A stretch of DNA of 64,000 bases from Dyadobacter sp. Lineage in GTDB: Bacteria; Bacteroidota; Bacteroidia; Cytophagales; Spirosomataceae. The stretch is taken from positions 124,001 through 188,000 of the forward strand of contig NZ_JAGIAS010000012.1 in assembly GCF_017744695.1 (NCBI RefSeq). Reading direction: 5' to 3'. Numbering within the stretch: position 1 is the first letter of the stretch; each line of letters opens with the position of its first letter. Position numbers and translations under genes: made by a program. This document shows, piece by piece, positions 14,637 to 23,602 of this stretch. The notes below the pieces were generated by a model. It was not told the origin of the DNA. It saw only the letters and a program-made list of their open reading frames with translations, and ran no database searches.

Positions 14637-15785
14637 ATGAAAATCAGAAGTTACGAGCTGTTCCAGGTACCTCCCAGATGGTTGTTTTTAAAAATTGAAA
14701 CGGATGAAGGCATCGTCGGCTGGGGCGAGCCGGTGATCGAAGGGAAAGCTGCAACAGTCGCCGCAGCGGTGCACGAATTGATGGAAGCGTTGATCGGCAA
14801 GGATCCCCTCGACATCGAAGGTCACTGGAATACCATGTACCGGGGCGGATTTTATCGCGGCGGACCGATCCTGATGAGCGCCATCGCAGGTATCGACCAG
14901 GCACTGTGGGACATCAAAGGCAAGTACTTCAATGCGCCCGTGTATCAGCTTCTCGGAGGCAAATGCCGCGATAAGATCAAGGTTTATTCGTGGATCGGCG
15001 GCGACAGGCCCGACGAAGTGGCCGGAGCTGCGAAAGAATGCTTCGACCGTGGTTTCAAGGCCATTAAAATGAATGCAACCAATGAAATGCAGTACATCGA
15101 TTCTTTTGAAAAGATCGACCTGGCTATCAAAAGAGTGGCATCGATCCGCGAGGCGCTCGGGTATGGACTTGAAATCGGCGTAGATTTCCACGGGCGGCTG
15201 CACAAGCCAATGGCCAAAGTGCTCGCCAAGGAATTGGAGCCGTTCCGACCGATGTTCATCGAAGAACCGGTATTGTCCGAAAACAACGAGGCCCTGCGTG
15301 AAATTGCGGCCCATACTTCCATCCCGATCGCGACGGGCGAACGGATGTTCAGTCGCTGGGATTTCAAAAACCTGCTCATGGACGGGTATGTCGACATTAT
15401 CCAGCCCGACCTGTCCCACGCCGGCGGCATTACCGAATGCAAAAAAATCCTTTCCATGGCCGAGGCGTTCGACGTAGCGGCAGCGCCACATTGCCCGCTG
15501 GGTCCGATCGCACTCGCGGCGTGTTTGCAGGTGGATGCAACTGCCCACAACGCATTCATCCAGGAGCAAAGCCTGGGCATCCACTACAACCAGGGCAGCG
15601 ACCTGATGGATTACCTCAGTGACAGAACGGTATTTGATTACAAAGACGGCTACGTTCAGATTCCTTCCGGCCCAGGCCTGGGCATCGAAATAGACGAAGA
15701 GCAGGTACGGAGAATGGCGGCGATCGGCCATAACTGGAAAAACCCGCTCTGGTCGCACGACGACGGCAGTGCAGCGGAGTGGTAA
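14637..15785 (+). CDS. dgoD: D-galactonate dehydratase
   Basis: The product is 382 aa, the same length as the E. coli enzyme as I recall it, and has the enolase-superfamily acid-sugar dehydratase residues in place: metal ligands Asp183, Glu209 and Glu235 and catalytic His185 and His285 (motifs [26 protein letters not shown]). It removes water from D-galactonate to give 2-keto-3-deoxygalactonate in the cytoplasm. No DgoK or DgoA partner lies in the window, so the next steps are encoded elsewhere or the physiological substrate differs. The sugar dehydrogenase and Gfo/Idh proteins nearby could supply a sugar acid. Confidence 0.9.
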   Translation: MKIRSYELFQVPPRWLFLKIETDEGIVGWGEPVIEGKAATVAAAVHELMEALIGKDPLDIEGHWNTMYRGGFYRGGPILMSAIAGIDQALWDIKGKYFNAPVYQLLGGKCRDKIKVYSWIGGDRPDEVAGAAKECFDRGFKAIKMNATNEMQYIDSFEKIDLAIKRVASIREALGYGLEIGVDFHGRLHKPMAKVLAKELEPFRPMFIEEPVLSENNEALREIAAHTSIPIATGERMFSRWDFKNLLMDGYVDIIQPDLSHAGGITECKKILSMAEAFDVAAAPHCPLGPIALAACLQVDATAHNAFIQEQSLGIHYNQGSDLMDYLSDRTVFDYKDGYVQIPSGPGLGIEIDEEQVRRMAAIGHNWKNPLWSHDDGSAAEW

Positions 15786-15811
15786 AATAGCGCGAAGGTC
15801 TTCTTCGTGAC

Positions 15812-15892
15812 AAACTATTCGTAGGCCTCCGGCCGGTCTATAATGCAAAGACGCGGTGCAATACCGACCGGCCGGAGGCCTACGAATAGTTT
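15812..15892. terminator. 27-bp perfect inverted repeat between convergent genes
   Basis: Positions 15812-15838 and 15866-15892 are exactly complementary over 27 bases around a 27-base loop. The repeat fills the gap between the galactonate dehydratase gene and the convergent PhyH-like gene. It could act as a bidirectional terminator. Its GC-rich core (GGCCTCCGGCCGG) also looks like a mobile REP-type palindrome of the kind seen elsewhere in the window. Confidence 0.7.
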
Positions 15893-15899
15893 ATGCAAA

Positions 15900-16685
15900 T
15901 CAGGAGATTTGCACGAGCGCTTCTTTAATAGCCCTCTCGACAGGCGAAGCGCCCTCGACAGTCAAATCCTCACACAACAACAATGGCGGCTGTGCCATAA
16001 ACTTCGGCTCCGTTCCCTGGTGCGCTTGCGCGGCGTGAACGATGAATGGGTGACAGAGGTAAACAGTACCGGCTTTCCCGGTAGCCCATACGATCTCTCT
16101 TTCCGGCATGGAATCCAGCTTGCCCGCGAGCTCCATAAAAGACAGTCCGGTTTCCCCTTCCGGTGCCAGCGCACGTGCCACGTCCATGTGCGAACCTACA
16201 CGTATACGCGTGGGCGCATCGTGCTCGCCTACGTCCGAGTACAGGAAGAGCATCAGTAGGCCCCGGCCTTTTGAATGAATATTCACACGCCAGTCCAGAA
16301 AATTGGCCGGATCGTTGCCCGGGAAGCTGGCATCGACGTGCCAGCCCGCATCACCAGGGTCTTCGTCGGAGGGGAACCGTACCGGAAATGTGCCCATGCT
16401 GCGGCAAGGCAGCCATTTGCCTGCTCCTACCAACCGATCGAAGGCCGCGTGCAAGACCGGCGTGTTGGCGGATGCAACGAATGGCCCCTGCGCGTACATA
16501 CCCTGGCGGATCACCGGCCTGGTCCACGTGGCAGGATTGTTTCGGTCAAGGCTGAGGTCGTTCCACAAAATGTCCCTTGCCTGCCCGGCTATTTCGGCTG
16601 AAAACGCATGATCAATGCGGATAAAGCCCTCTGTGATGAATTGATCTATTTGCTGGGAATTCAGTACTCCTTCCATGGATTTCAA
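15900..16685 (-). CDS. Phytanoyl-CoA dioxygenase (PhyH) family protein
   Basis: The 261-aa protein fits the Fe(II)/2-oxoglutarate PhyH family. The facial triad is visible as His116 and Asp118 in GWHVDASFP and a distal His (212 or 217) in CHPFIVHAAQ; LMLFLYSDVGEHDAPTRIRVGSH precedes it. The usual downstream Arg that holds 2-oxoglutarate is not obvious. Members hydroxylate lipids, antibiotics or amino acids. It stands alone, convergent with dgoD and divergent from a sensor kinase, so the substrate cannot be inferred. Confidence 0.82.
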   Translation of the reverse strand: MKSMEGVLNSQQIDQFITEGFIRIDHAFSAEIAGQARDILWNDLSLDRNNPATWTRPVIRQGMYAQGPFVASANTPVLHAAFDRLVGAGKWLPCRSMGTFPVRFPSDEDPGDAGWHVDASFPGNDPANFLDWRVNIHSKGRGLLMLFLYSDVGEHDAPTRIRVGSHMDVARALAPEGETGLSFMELAGKLDSMPEREIVWATGKAGTVYLCHPFIVHAAQAHQGTEPKFMAQPPLLLCEDLTVEGASPVERAIKEALVQIS

Positions 16686-16723
16686 TAGTTAAAGATTGAA
16701 AAATCGGGATAATAAAATCCTGA

Positions 16724-16759
16724 TCCCCGAAAAACGGGGACAGTGTGCAACGGCTGCAC
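16724..16759. promoter_or_regulatory. Two small inverted repeats upstream of divergent genes
   Basis: TCCCCG-AAAAA-CGGGGA at 16724-16740 and GTGCA-ACGGC-TGCAC at 16745-16759 lie just upstream of the PhyH-like gene and before the kinase gene. Either could be an operator for one of the divergent genes. No consensus is recognised. Confidence 0.3.
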
Positions 16760-16934
16760 GAGAAGGAGTGTCAGAGTGTTGGTGCGAATCTCATGGTTAC
16801 AAATTTAGGCATTTGCGGTCGGTTTTGCCTGATAATATGCCAAATTCAAATTGAAAAGCATCGTATTCAGTTTTGGTGAGGTTGCTGTCCGGTACCATCA
16901 CGTATTTGCGGCAGAACCAGACCTTTTCACAAAT

Positions 16935-18671
16935 ATGAAAAACCTAACCTCGCTTCTCCTTTTGCTTATTTCCTTGACCGCCGCGCGAGGGCAATATGTG
17001 GCAAACAACATGCTTGCCATCAAGGAAATCCATGATGGCGTTGTGTGCGATTCCTGCATTGTTACCATGGCGGGCAACGTTACTGCCAATTCGGATAAAA
17101 TTTCATTCCTCACTCCTAACTATGACAACCAGTTTCTTTACACCGACGCCTCACTAACAAGGGAACTTTCGACCGTCGACCCATCGAAATTCTATGTCTC
17201 AATGGGCCGCTTCTCGCTCGACTTTTATCCATTTGGCAAAGTACTCGCACAGAAAGGAGAGCAAATTCCTTACATCGATTTCAAAGACTTACAATTCAGG
17301 ACGGCTGTTAACGGCGTGTTGAAAAATGATTGGACGGACGTTACATCGCTTCAAAACGATCCCGATTTTTACATAGGCCACGTAAGCAGCGATTTCCGTC
17401 ATGAGATCAGCGAGGTTGAAACGATACCAGCCGAACATTACCATGCAGGAAAATTCGAGCTGCGGCTCGGCGATTCGCTGAATGTCGCTTTCCGAAATAA
17501 AAGTACCCTGGCAGATGTGTACCATTTCTCCATCACCCGCGTGCGGAGCGTACCCAACTATTTCAATTTCGTAGAGTTTTCATCGGAAAAGAACTTTCAG
17601 GACATTCTGAACACCGAAATCAACAAAGTACGGACGGAACAAGGCCCGCAAGCCAACCATTTCGAAATCGAGGGCGGGCATTCGGCATTTCTGCGGTTTT
17701 CGAATCATGACCAGTACTATTTCTTTGGCAAAATGCCCCGTAACAGCGGCATTGAGTACGCGATTGGAGAGCCGGAAAACTGGCAGCGGCTGGGCGGTCA
17801 GGATGATATCAAGTTTAGCCAGGGTTACTCCTACATTTACCTCGACAAACCGGAGCCCGGTAAGATCCTAAAAATATTTCTTCGGTACAAACACCAGCCG
17901 GAAAGCATTCACCGGGTAACAATCGACGTAAAACCGCTGCCCAGACGTCCGGGCTGGATCGATGTCGCACAGCTGATACTGGGCGTAATTGCGCTCGCAC
18001 TGCTGGCCATTTTTATTCAAAAACAGCGCCACAAAAGACAGCTCGCACGCCTCGATCGCAAGAAAAGCGAAATCGAAAACCAGCTCCAATTGCTCAGCGG
18101 CCAGTTGAACCCGCATTTCCTGTTCAATTCGCTGAATGCCGTGCAATCACTGATCCGGCAGAACGACCCGGAAGCGGCCAACCAGTACATTACCGAAGTA
18201 GCGACTTTCATGCGCACGATCATGGATAGTGGCCGAAAAGATCTTGTCTCGCTTGCCGAGGAAATCGGTATCGAGGAAAAATACATTGCATTGGAACAAA
18301 AACGAAAAACATTTACGTACACCTTCCGGACCGAGTGCGGGAATGAGCTCTCTTCGATCGATTTCCCGCCACTTCTTTTACAGCCCATCATCGAAAACAG
18401 CATTCGTCACGGGCTTGCGGAAACTGTGCGCAACCCCACGCTGACCATTACCATCCGCTGCGATGCTACCGACCTTGTTGTCGTAATTGCGGACAACGGC
18501 ATTGGATACGACCCGTCATTAAAAGTACCGGGGCATGGCCTTTCTTTAACCGGTAAGCGAATAGCCCTGATCAACGAAAAGCTGCCGGCCATGCAAATTG
18601 TCCTTCAAACCAAATCCAGCCCCGGTGCCGGGACTACCACGGAAATCAGACTATTGAAATGGCTCTCATGA
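16935..18671 (+). CDS. LytS-type sensor histidine kinase
   Basis: The 578-aa product has a signal peptide (MKNLTSLLLLLISLTAARGQ), a periplasmic region of about 320 residues, one membrane segment (about 341-362) and a short coiled coil. The LytS/YehU-type kinase core follows, with phospho-acceptor His394 in QLNPHFLFNSLNAVQ and N and G boxes in PIIENSIRHGL and VVVIADNGIGYD. The upstream ATG at 16851 is rejected because it precedes a clean signal peptide. The stop overlaps the next gene's ATG (ATGA at 18668-18671), so kinase and regulator are translationally coupled. The stimulus is unknown. Confidence 0.9.
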   Translation: MKNLTSLLLLLISLTAARGQYVANNMLAIKEIHDGVVCDSCIVTMAGNVTANSDKISFLTPNYDNQFLYTDASLTRELSTVDPSKFYVSMGRFSLDFYPFGKVLAQKGEQIPYIDFKDLQFRTAVNGVLKNDWTDVTSLQNDPDFYIGHVSSDFRHEISEVETIPAEHYHAGKFELRLGDSLNVAFRNKSTLADVYHFSITRVRSVPNYFNFVEFSSEKNFQDILNTEINKVRTEQGPQANHFEIEGGHSAFLRFSNHDQYYFFGKMPRNSGIEYAIGEPENWQRLGGQDDIKFSQGYSYIYLDKPEPGKILKIFLRYKHQPESIHRVTIDVKPLPRRPGWIDVAQLILGVIALALLAIFIQKQRHKRQLARLDRKKSEIENQLQLLSGQLNPHFLFNSLNAVQSLIRQNDPEAANQYITEVATFMRTIMDSGRKDLVSLAEEIGIEEKYIALEQKRKTFTYTFRTECGNELSSIDFPPLLLQPIIENSIRHGLAETVRNPTLTITIRCDATDLVVVIADNGIGYDPSLKVPGHGLSLTGKRIALINEKLPAMQIVLQTKSSPGAGTTTEIRLLKWLS

Positions 18672-19420
18672 CACCCATTCGCTGTTTTATACTCGACGAC
18701 GAGATCCAGGCGGTGCACAACCTGCGCCTCGCTCTGGCAACGCATTGCCCGCACGTGGAAGTCGCGGGTTATGCACACAACGTAGGCGACGCGTATGACT
18801 TTCTGATCAAAGAGCAGACGGATATCCTTTTTCTGGATATCCGTCTGCAAAGCGAAACGGGTTTCGACCTGTTAAAACGGCTCTGCCATTTCCAGGGCAG
18901 CATTATTTTCACAACCGCTTACGATCTGTACGGCATTCAAGCCATTAAATTTTCGGCCACCGACTATTTGCTTAAACCGCTCGATCACCTCGAACTGACC
19001 GGGGCTGTCAGAAAAGCGGCCGACAAAAAGAAGGAACGCGATCAAAGCGCACAGATTTCCATGCTGATCCAATCATTTGAAAACCTGCCTTCCCAACGGC
19101 AAAAAAAGATCGCATTGGCGGAGGCCAATGAAATTCATTATGTGCTGATCGACGATATTATATTCTGCAAATCGGATAATAGTTATACCACCTTTCATTT
19201 AACAGGAAACAAAAATATAACCGTCAGCAAACCCATTTCGGAATATGAAAACATTCTTGAACCTTATGGGTTTATCAGGACACATCAATCGTATTTGATT
19301 AACAAAAACAGGATCGTATCTTTCAGAAAGGAAGAAGGCGGATATTTGCTCATGGAAGGTAATTATCAGGCCATTATCAGCAAGCAGCGAAAACATCTTT
19401 TGAAGGAATTGTTTGCCTAA
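18668..19420 (+). CDS. LytTR-family response regulator
   Basis: The 250-aa protein has a receiver domain with the acidic pair in FILDDE, phospho-acceptor Asp57 in ILFLDIRL and the conserved Lys in DYLLKPLDHL. A LytTR DNA-binding domain (about 145-248; FCKSDNSYTTFHL, FIRTHQSYLINKNRIV) follows. It is coupled to the kinase gene by an ATGA overlap; an ATG nine bases earlier is also possible. The next gene, encoding a T9SS-secreted protein 27 bases downstream, may belong to the same unit. Confidence 0.92.
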   Translation: MTPIRCFILDDEIQAVHNLRLALATHCPHVEVAGYAHNVGDAYDFLIKEQTDILFLDIRLQSETGFDLLKRLCHFQGSIIFTTAYDLYGIQAIKFSATDYLLKPLDHLELTGAVRKAADKKKERDQSAQISMLIQSFENLPSQRQKKIALAEANEIHYVLIDDIIFCKSDNSYTTFHLTGNKNITVSKPISEYENILEPYGFIRTHQSYLINKNRIVSFRKEEGGYLLMEGNYQAIISKQRKHLLKELFA

Positions 19421-19447
19421 TATTACATACACCATCAATGATTAGCC

Positions 19448-22400
19448 ATGAAAAAATATCTTTACTTCCTGCATTTAGTGCTGTCGACGACAACCTGCTG
19501 TATCGCACAAAAACAGATTACCAATTTCGATAACAGCAATAACAAACAAGCGCTCAATCCGGTGTATCAGTCGCAAATCGGAAACCGGATGATCTTCTCC
19601 CTGTTTTCTCCGGCAAATGGTAACGAGCTATGGGTTTCGGACGGGACAAAGGCAAACACAAAGCTTCTAAAGGACATTGTTCCAGGGTATCAAGACTCCT
19701 ACTCTACCGATTTCGCTAAATTCGGCGATCTCTTGTATTTCGTCGCCAACGGGACTGAAATCTGGAAAACCGATGGTACCCCGGCTGGCACGGAAAAGCT
19801 GTTGCGCTCCGACAGCACGCTGAACCTGAACATCGTGGCGGAAAAGCTGCTCGTGACTTTCCGGAATAGTTTTACCCAGCAGTTTTCATTTGCGTGGCTG
19901 GACGCCGCTGGGCAAACTGATTTTCTGAATGAAGATGCGACCACTTTTAAATACTCCGGCGGAAGTCTGTACTACGGTTTATATGATTCGACCGCTAAGA
20001 AATGGACGCTGAAAGTGTTTGACAGCGAAGCAAGGATTCTTGCAACCCATCCCGGCCCTCCGCTGAACGACATCCTGATAGAAAGGCAAAATGGATACGA
20101 ATATATAGCCGTCGATGCCGGGTATGTTGAAAAGAAACTGGTGGTAGTCCCTGCGAACCGAACTGAAAATGCCAAAACGTACGATTGGAACCGGGGTGCT
20201 GCACCGCTCATGCTGCGGGACAACGCCGGCGCACTTTATCTGATCAACGACGGCATTTATTCCAAAAACAACCTGGGACTGAAAGTATTCAAAGTCATCG
20301 AGGGGCATAACTGGGAAACCGTCGGTGATCTGGAATCGAGCATGATGTATGCGAAAACGCCCACAGGTTCGGTAGAAGGTCCGTTTCATACCAACTTCGT
20401 GATTGACGGCGACCAGCTTACTTTTACCACGCTTTTTGGCTACGAAAGCATTTACTCATCCTATCTGGGTGTTTTTGATTTTAAAAAGAATACCAAACGC
20501 ATTTCGCCCATGCTTCCGAGGGAGGTTACCGGGCGCCAGGTGCAGGTGGTGCCGCAGTCTCGCGACGTGTTCGAGATTCGATACGGCTACGCGAAATGCA
20601 TTTATAATATCGCCGAGAACAAACCCGTATCTGTCGAAATGCTTCCTTTTGGCTTTCAAAAAGTTATGGTTGCCAACAAGGAATATGAACTTTCAGACAA
20701 TGTATACACCGGCATCGGTACCCTCCGTCTGCCGCTGGTCAGTACCCGGCCGATTTATGCTGAAAAATACCTGGCTCACAGAGCTGTACTCGATAACCGG
20801 CTGCTATTCTGGACGAATAATGAAGCGCAACGCACCGGAAAACTGTGGGTAAGCGATGGTAAGACAACATCCGAGCTGTTGTCTTACGAGGGCACGGTGA
20901 TATCCTGGAAGATGGCAACGGATTCTATCAGGGCGGGAAACCAGATCGTGTTCACCTCGGCGAGCATGCAAGGCATCAGGATCTTCAAAACAGACGGCAC
21001 CAAAGCCGGAACCCGCGAACTTTATGTTTACCCAACCACCGACTGGCCAACTTTGGATAAAACGATCACCAACAACCGCATGGCTGTGTTTGAATTCTTC
21101 GCGGCCGGAAAGAAGGTGGGCCTTGTTACCGATTTGGAAAAAGTCTGGGAAATTGACAATGCGCGGTTCGAGCAGCGGGAATTCCACGCAACTTCCAACG
21201 ACATTTTCATGGTCCATGCAGCGGTCAAAAACGGGATGAGTTATGACATGGTCTATCGATTTGAAAATGGCGACCCGAAACCGATCGAGCTCAACAAAGG
21301 CGGTGCCGATCCTATGAGTCCCCAGATTTTCGAAAAACGGATTTACTATATGCTGCGCAACAGCAATGGCTATCTGAACGATATTTGTTATACCGACGCC
21401 GGCTCCGATAAAGTCAACCGTCTTTTCAACGGCTCGATGACTTACCTGTTCCGCAAGGGCGATTGCCTGATCGCCGGCACCAAGAGCGGGCAGGATGTAA
21501 AAATTTACAGGGGAAGTACAGCCGAATTGCTGGGTGAATTCACCAACGTGCAACCCGTCGACGTCATGACGGGCAATATCGCCACGCTTTTGGGGACACG
21601 CCAGATCGTGATTGTACACAACGATAACGTTGTCAGTCAGCAATTTACCGAGGATATTGAATCTACGCAGACCGTTCCCCAGGGCGTACTGATCAAAGTC
21701 AGAAGCAATGCCGGCAGCTCCTGGTATGTATACGACCAGAAACGCGGCAAAATTATTAATCTCTTCAAAGACCAGTCAGCCGAATTCACGCTGGCGGGGC
21801 TTGGCGACAAGTTGGTGTTCAACGATATGGGAAATAACCGGCACCCCATCCTGGTAGATATTGCCAATGGGAAACGCGTCGATTTCCCGGCGGGAGTTTT
21901 TGTGATCAGGTCTCTGAACGAGGATCTTGCACTGGTAGCCGATCCGGCCATTCCTTCGTCCGTGAGCGTCTACTCGGTAGCGGGCGATGTTCCTGTAAAA
22001 AAATACCAGGTGCCCGGCTGGTATGACGCCCTCGGCAGCCCTCTTTCCAATTATACATCCTTCAATACCACTGCTACCGGTTTTGAGCTTGCCCGCTTTG
22101 ACAGCGATTCGCTGTATCGCTTTCCCGAAATCGTCAAAGGCCAGGAGGGCATCTCATTACAGGAAGCTTTCCATTTCAAGGGAAGCGTGTATGCATCGGC
22201 TTTCACCTATTCGAAAGGCTTACAGGTATGGAAAATGGACGAAATGCCTCTTTTTCCCGACCATGACGGCGAGCTGGTGGTGACACACCCCGACATACCC
22301 GACCGCATCGGCAACCTGCCCGACAACCTGAATTTGAATGTGTATCCGAATCCGGTTATGAACGACCTTAACATTGATCTGAAAGAAGGCGGGTTGATCC

Positions 22401-22549
22401 GGATCCTGGATCCGAAGGGATATGAGCTACTTAAACTCACGGTTGGTAAGACTAAACGACTGGACGTCAAAAGCCTGCCTCCGGGTCAATATGTAATCAT
22501 CTATTCGGGCGCCAACGGCCAGGCCGTCAAGAAAATCGTGAAGCTTTAA
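19448..22549 (+). CDS. Secreted ELWxSDGT-repeat propeller protein with type IX sorting domain
   Basis: The 1033-aa product has a signal peptide, then repeated blocks such as GNELWVSDGTKANTKLL, TEIWKTDGTPAGTEKLL, GKLWVSDGK and IRIFKTDGTKAGTREL, typical of beta-propeller proteins of Bacteroidota. The last 75 residues form a type A T9SS C-terminal domain (NLNVYPNPVMNDLNIDL ... GQYVIIYSGANGQAVKKIVKL), so it should be secreted through the Por system and attached to or released from the surface. It directly follows the LytS/LytTR pair. The biochemical role is unknown. Its last four bases overlap the convergent operon. Confidence 0.85.
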   Translation: MKKYLYFLHLVLSTTTCCIAQKQITNFDNSNNKQALNPVYQSQIGNRMIFSLFSPANGNELWVSDGTKANTKLLKDIVPGYQDSYSTDFAKFGDLLYFVANGTEIWKTDGTPAGTEKLLRSDSTLNLNIVAEKLLVTFRNSFTQQFSFAWLDAAGQTDFLNEDATTFKYSGGSLYYGLYDSTAKKWTLKVFDSEARILATHPGPPLNDILIERQNGYEYIAVDAGYVEKKLVVVPANRTENAKTYDWNRGAAPLMLRDNAGALYLINDGIYSKNNLGLKVFKVIEGHNWETVGDLESSMMYAKTPTGSVEGPFHTNFVIDGDQLTFTTLFGYESIYSSYLGVFDFKKNTKRISPMLPREVTGRQVQVVPQSRDVFEIRYGYAKCIYNIAENKPVSVEMLPFGFQKVMVANKEYELSDNVYTGIGTLRLPLVSTRPIYAEKYLAHRAVLDNRLLFWTNNEAQRTGKLWVSDGKTTSELLSYEGTVISWKMATDSIRAGNQIVFTSASMQGIRIFKTDGTKAGTRELYVYPTTDWPTLDKTITNNRMAVFEFFAAGKKVGLVTDLEKVWEIDNARFEQREFHATSNDIFMVHAAVKNGMSYDMVYRFENGDPKPIELNKGGADPMSPQIFEKRIYYMLRNSNGYLNDICYTDAGSDKVNRLFNGSMTYLFRKGDCLIAGTKSGQDVKIYRGSTAELLGEFTNVQPVDVMTGNIATLLGTRQIVIVHNDNVVSQQFTEDIESTQTVPQGVLIKVRSNAGSSWYVYDQKRGKIINLFKDQSAEFTLAGLGDKLVFNDMGNNRHPILVDIANGKRVDFPAGVFVIRSLNEDLALVADPAIPSSVSVYSVAGDVPVKKYQVPGWYDALGSPLSNYTSFNTTATGFELARFDSDSLYRFPEIVKGQEGISLQEAFHFKGSVYASAFTYSKGLQVWKMDEMPLFPDHDGELVVTHPDIPDRIGNLPDNLNLNVYPNPVMNDLNIDLKEGGLIRILDPKGYELLKLTVGKTKRLDVKSLPPGQYVIIYSGANGQAVKKIVKL

Positions 22550-23595
22550 TGCTGTCCCTTCTTCCAAATGAAGCCGTCGATCACGTAATGGGTGATTTGA
22601 GGGACAGCCAGTAGCGGCACGATTAATGCGAGTGCCGGTTTTCCTACCATAATCGGAAATTGATGGAACAGGGCAAAAAGGTTCCGGTGCTCTTTCCAGA
22701 CGGTCCAGTCCCAAAGGCCCTCTTCAAACCAGGCCAGCAGGAAGATCAGTCCCAGGAAAAGCGCAACACCATATTGTCCGAAGAAAAGCGGCAACCACCT
22801 TCCCGATTCCGGACGGGCAGCTTCCTTTTGCCCGAATATCCAGATCAGTGCCATGTAGGGGATACCGTGGCTGACGACGTTCAGCAGGGTAAACGCCAGG
22901 TCGCCATTGAAATACACAATCCCAAAATACCAGGACACCAGCGTGCCGGTAATGACTCCGATCCGCGGGATGTTAAGACTTCTGAAATGCAGCCAGTAAT
23001 GTACTTCTTTGCATACATATACCACCAGCATGACGCAATATACACCTGTGGCCGCATTCAGGGCCGGTCGGGAGGCGGCGATCAGGAATTCGTTCTCGAT
23101 AAACCAGTTGAAGTTACGGCCGCCATGCAGGTGCCAGTACAGCAGCGGATAGATCGTCGCATAATAAATCACAAACTGATCGACATGCCGGTACCAGGCG
23201 GGCGTATGTTCGAAACGACTGTACAAACGCATGAATCCATACTGCTGCCGCACAAAATGATAGACAGCCAGGTAAGCCAACACCCGCCAGAACCATAACC
23301 CGCTCAGCGAGTAAATACCTGCCCCAACCAGCAACGCCAACACCGGAATACCAATCAACAGCGGTTTGAAACGATGGTAGAGCTCCTTGTTCAGGTACGT
23401 GCGGTAGAGCGTGCTATACACGTGCGCGACGTCGATAAGCAATATCAAAACTACCCACCAGGCATCGGGCATATGTGCATTGCCCTGAAAAATGGCAGGA
23501 AAACAAATAACCACCGCCAGGCTCAGGAACGGCGGTGCGAGGATAAAAAGAATGTCGGTTAGCGGCTTACCCAGCCAGGGCTGCTGTTTTTCCAT
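22546..23595 (-). CDS. Polytopic membrane protein, last gene of the polyamine-type operon
   Basis: The 349-aa product has about eight or nine hydrophobic segments and several conserved-looking polar patches in the membrane or loops (IDVAHVYSTLYRTYL, YHFVRQQYGFMRLYSRF, KEVHYWLHF, VSHGIPYMALIW, ITHYVIDGFIWK). The recurrent His residues suggest metal or cofactor binding, but I know no family name. It starts seven bases after the flavoprotein gene, so it belongs to the operon. A transport or membrane-enzyme role for the pathway product is an inference. Confidence 0.75.
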   Translation of the reverse strand: MEKQQPWLGKPLTDILFILAPPFLSLAVVICFPAIFQGNAHMPDAWWVVLILLIDVAHVYSTLYRTYLNKELYHRFKPLLIGIPVLALLVGAGIYSLSGLWFWRVLAYLAVYHFVRQQYGFMRLYSRFEHTPAWYRHVDQFVIYYATIYPLLYWHLHGGRNFNWFIENEFLIAASRPALNAATGVYCVMLVVYVCKEVHYWLHFRSLNIPRIGVITGTLVSWYFGIVYFNGDLAFTLLNVVSHGIPYMALIWIFGQKEAARPESGRWLPLFFGQYGVALFLGLIFLLAWFEEGLWDWTVWKEHRNLFALFHQFPIMVGKPALALIVPLLAVPQITHYVIDGFIWKKGQH

Positions 23596-23602
23596 CAGAC
23601 GT

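Noticed and set aside
14688-15848. 386-aa open frame opposite the galactonate dehydratase gene
   Set aside because: It is antisense to a gene with a complete active site, and its composition (many His, Arg, Phe, Val) is that of a shadow frame.
20804-21643. 279-aa open frame opposite the secreted propeller protein
   Set aside because: No family features; the plus-strand gene has signal peptide, repeats and sorting domain.
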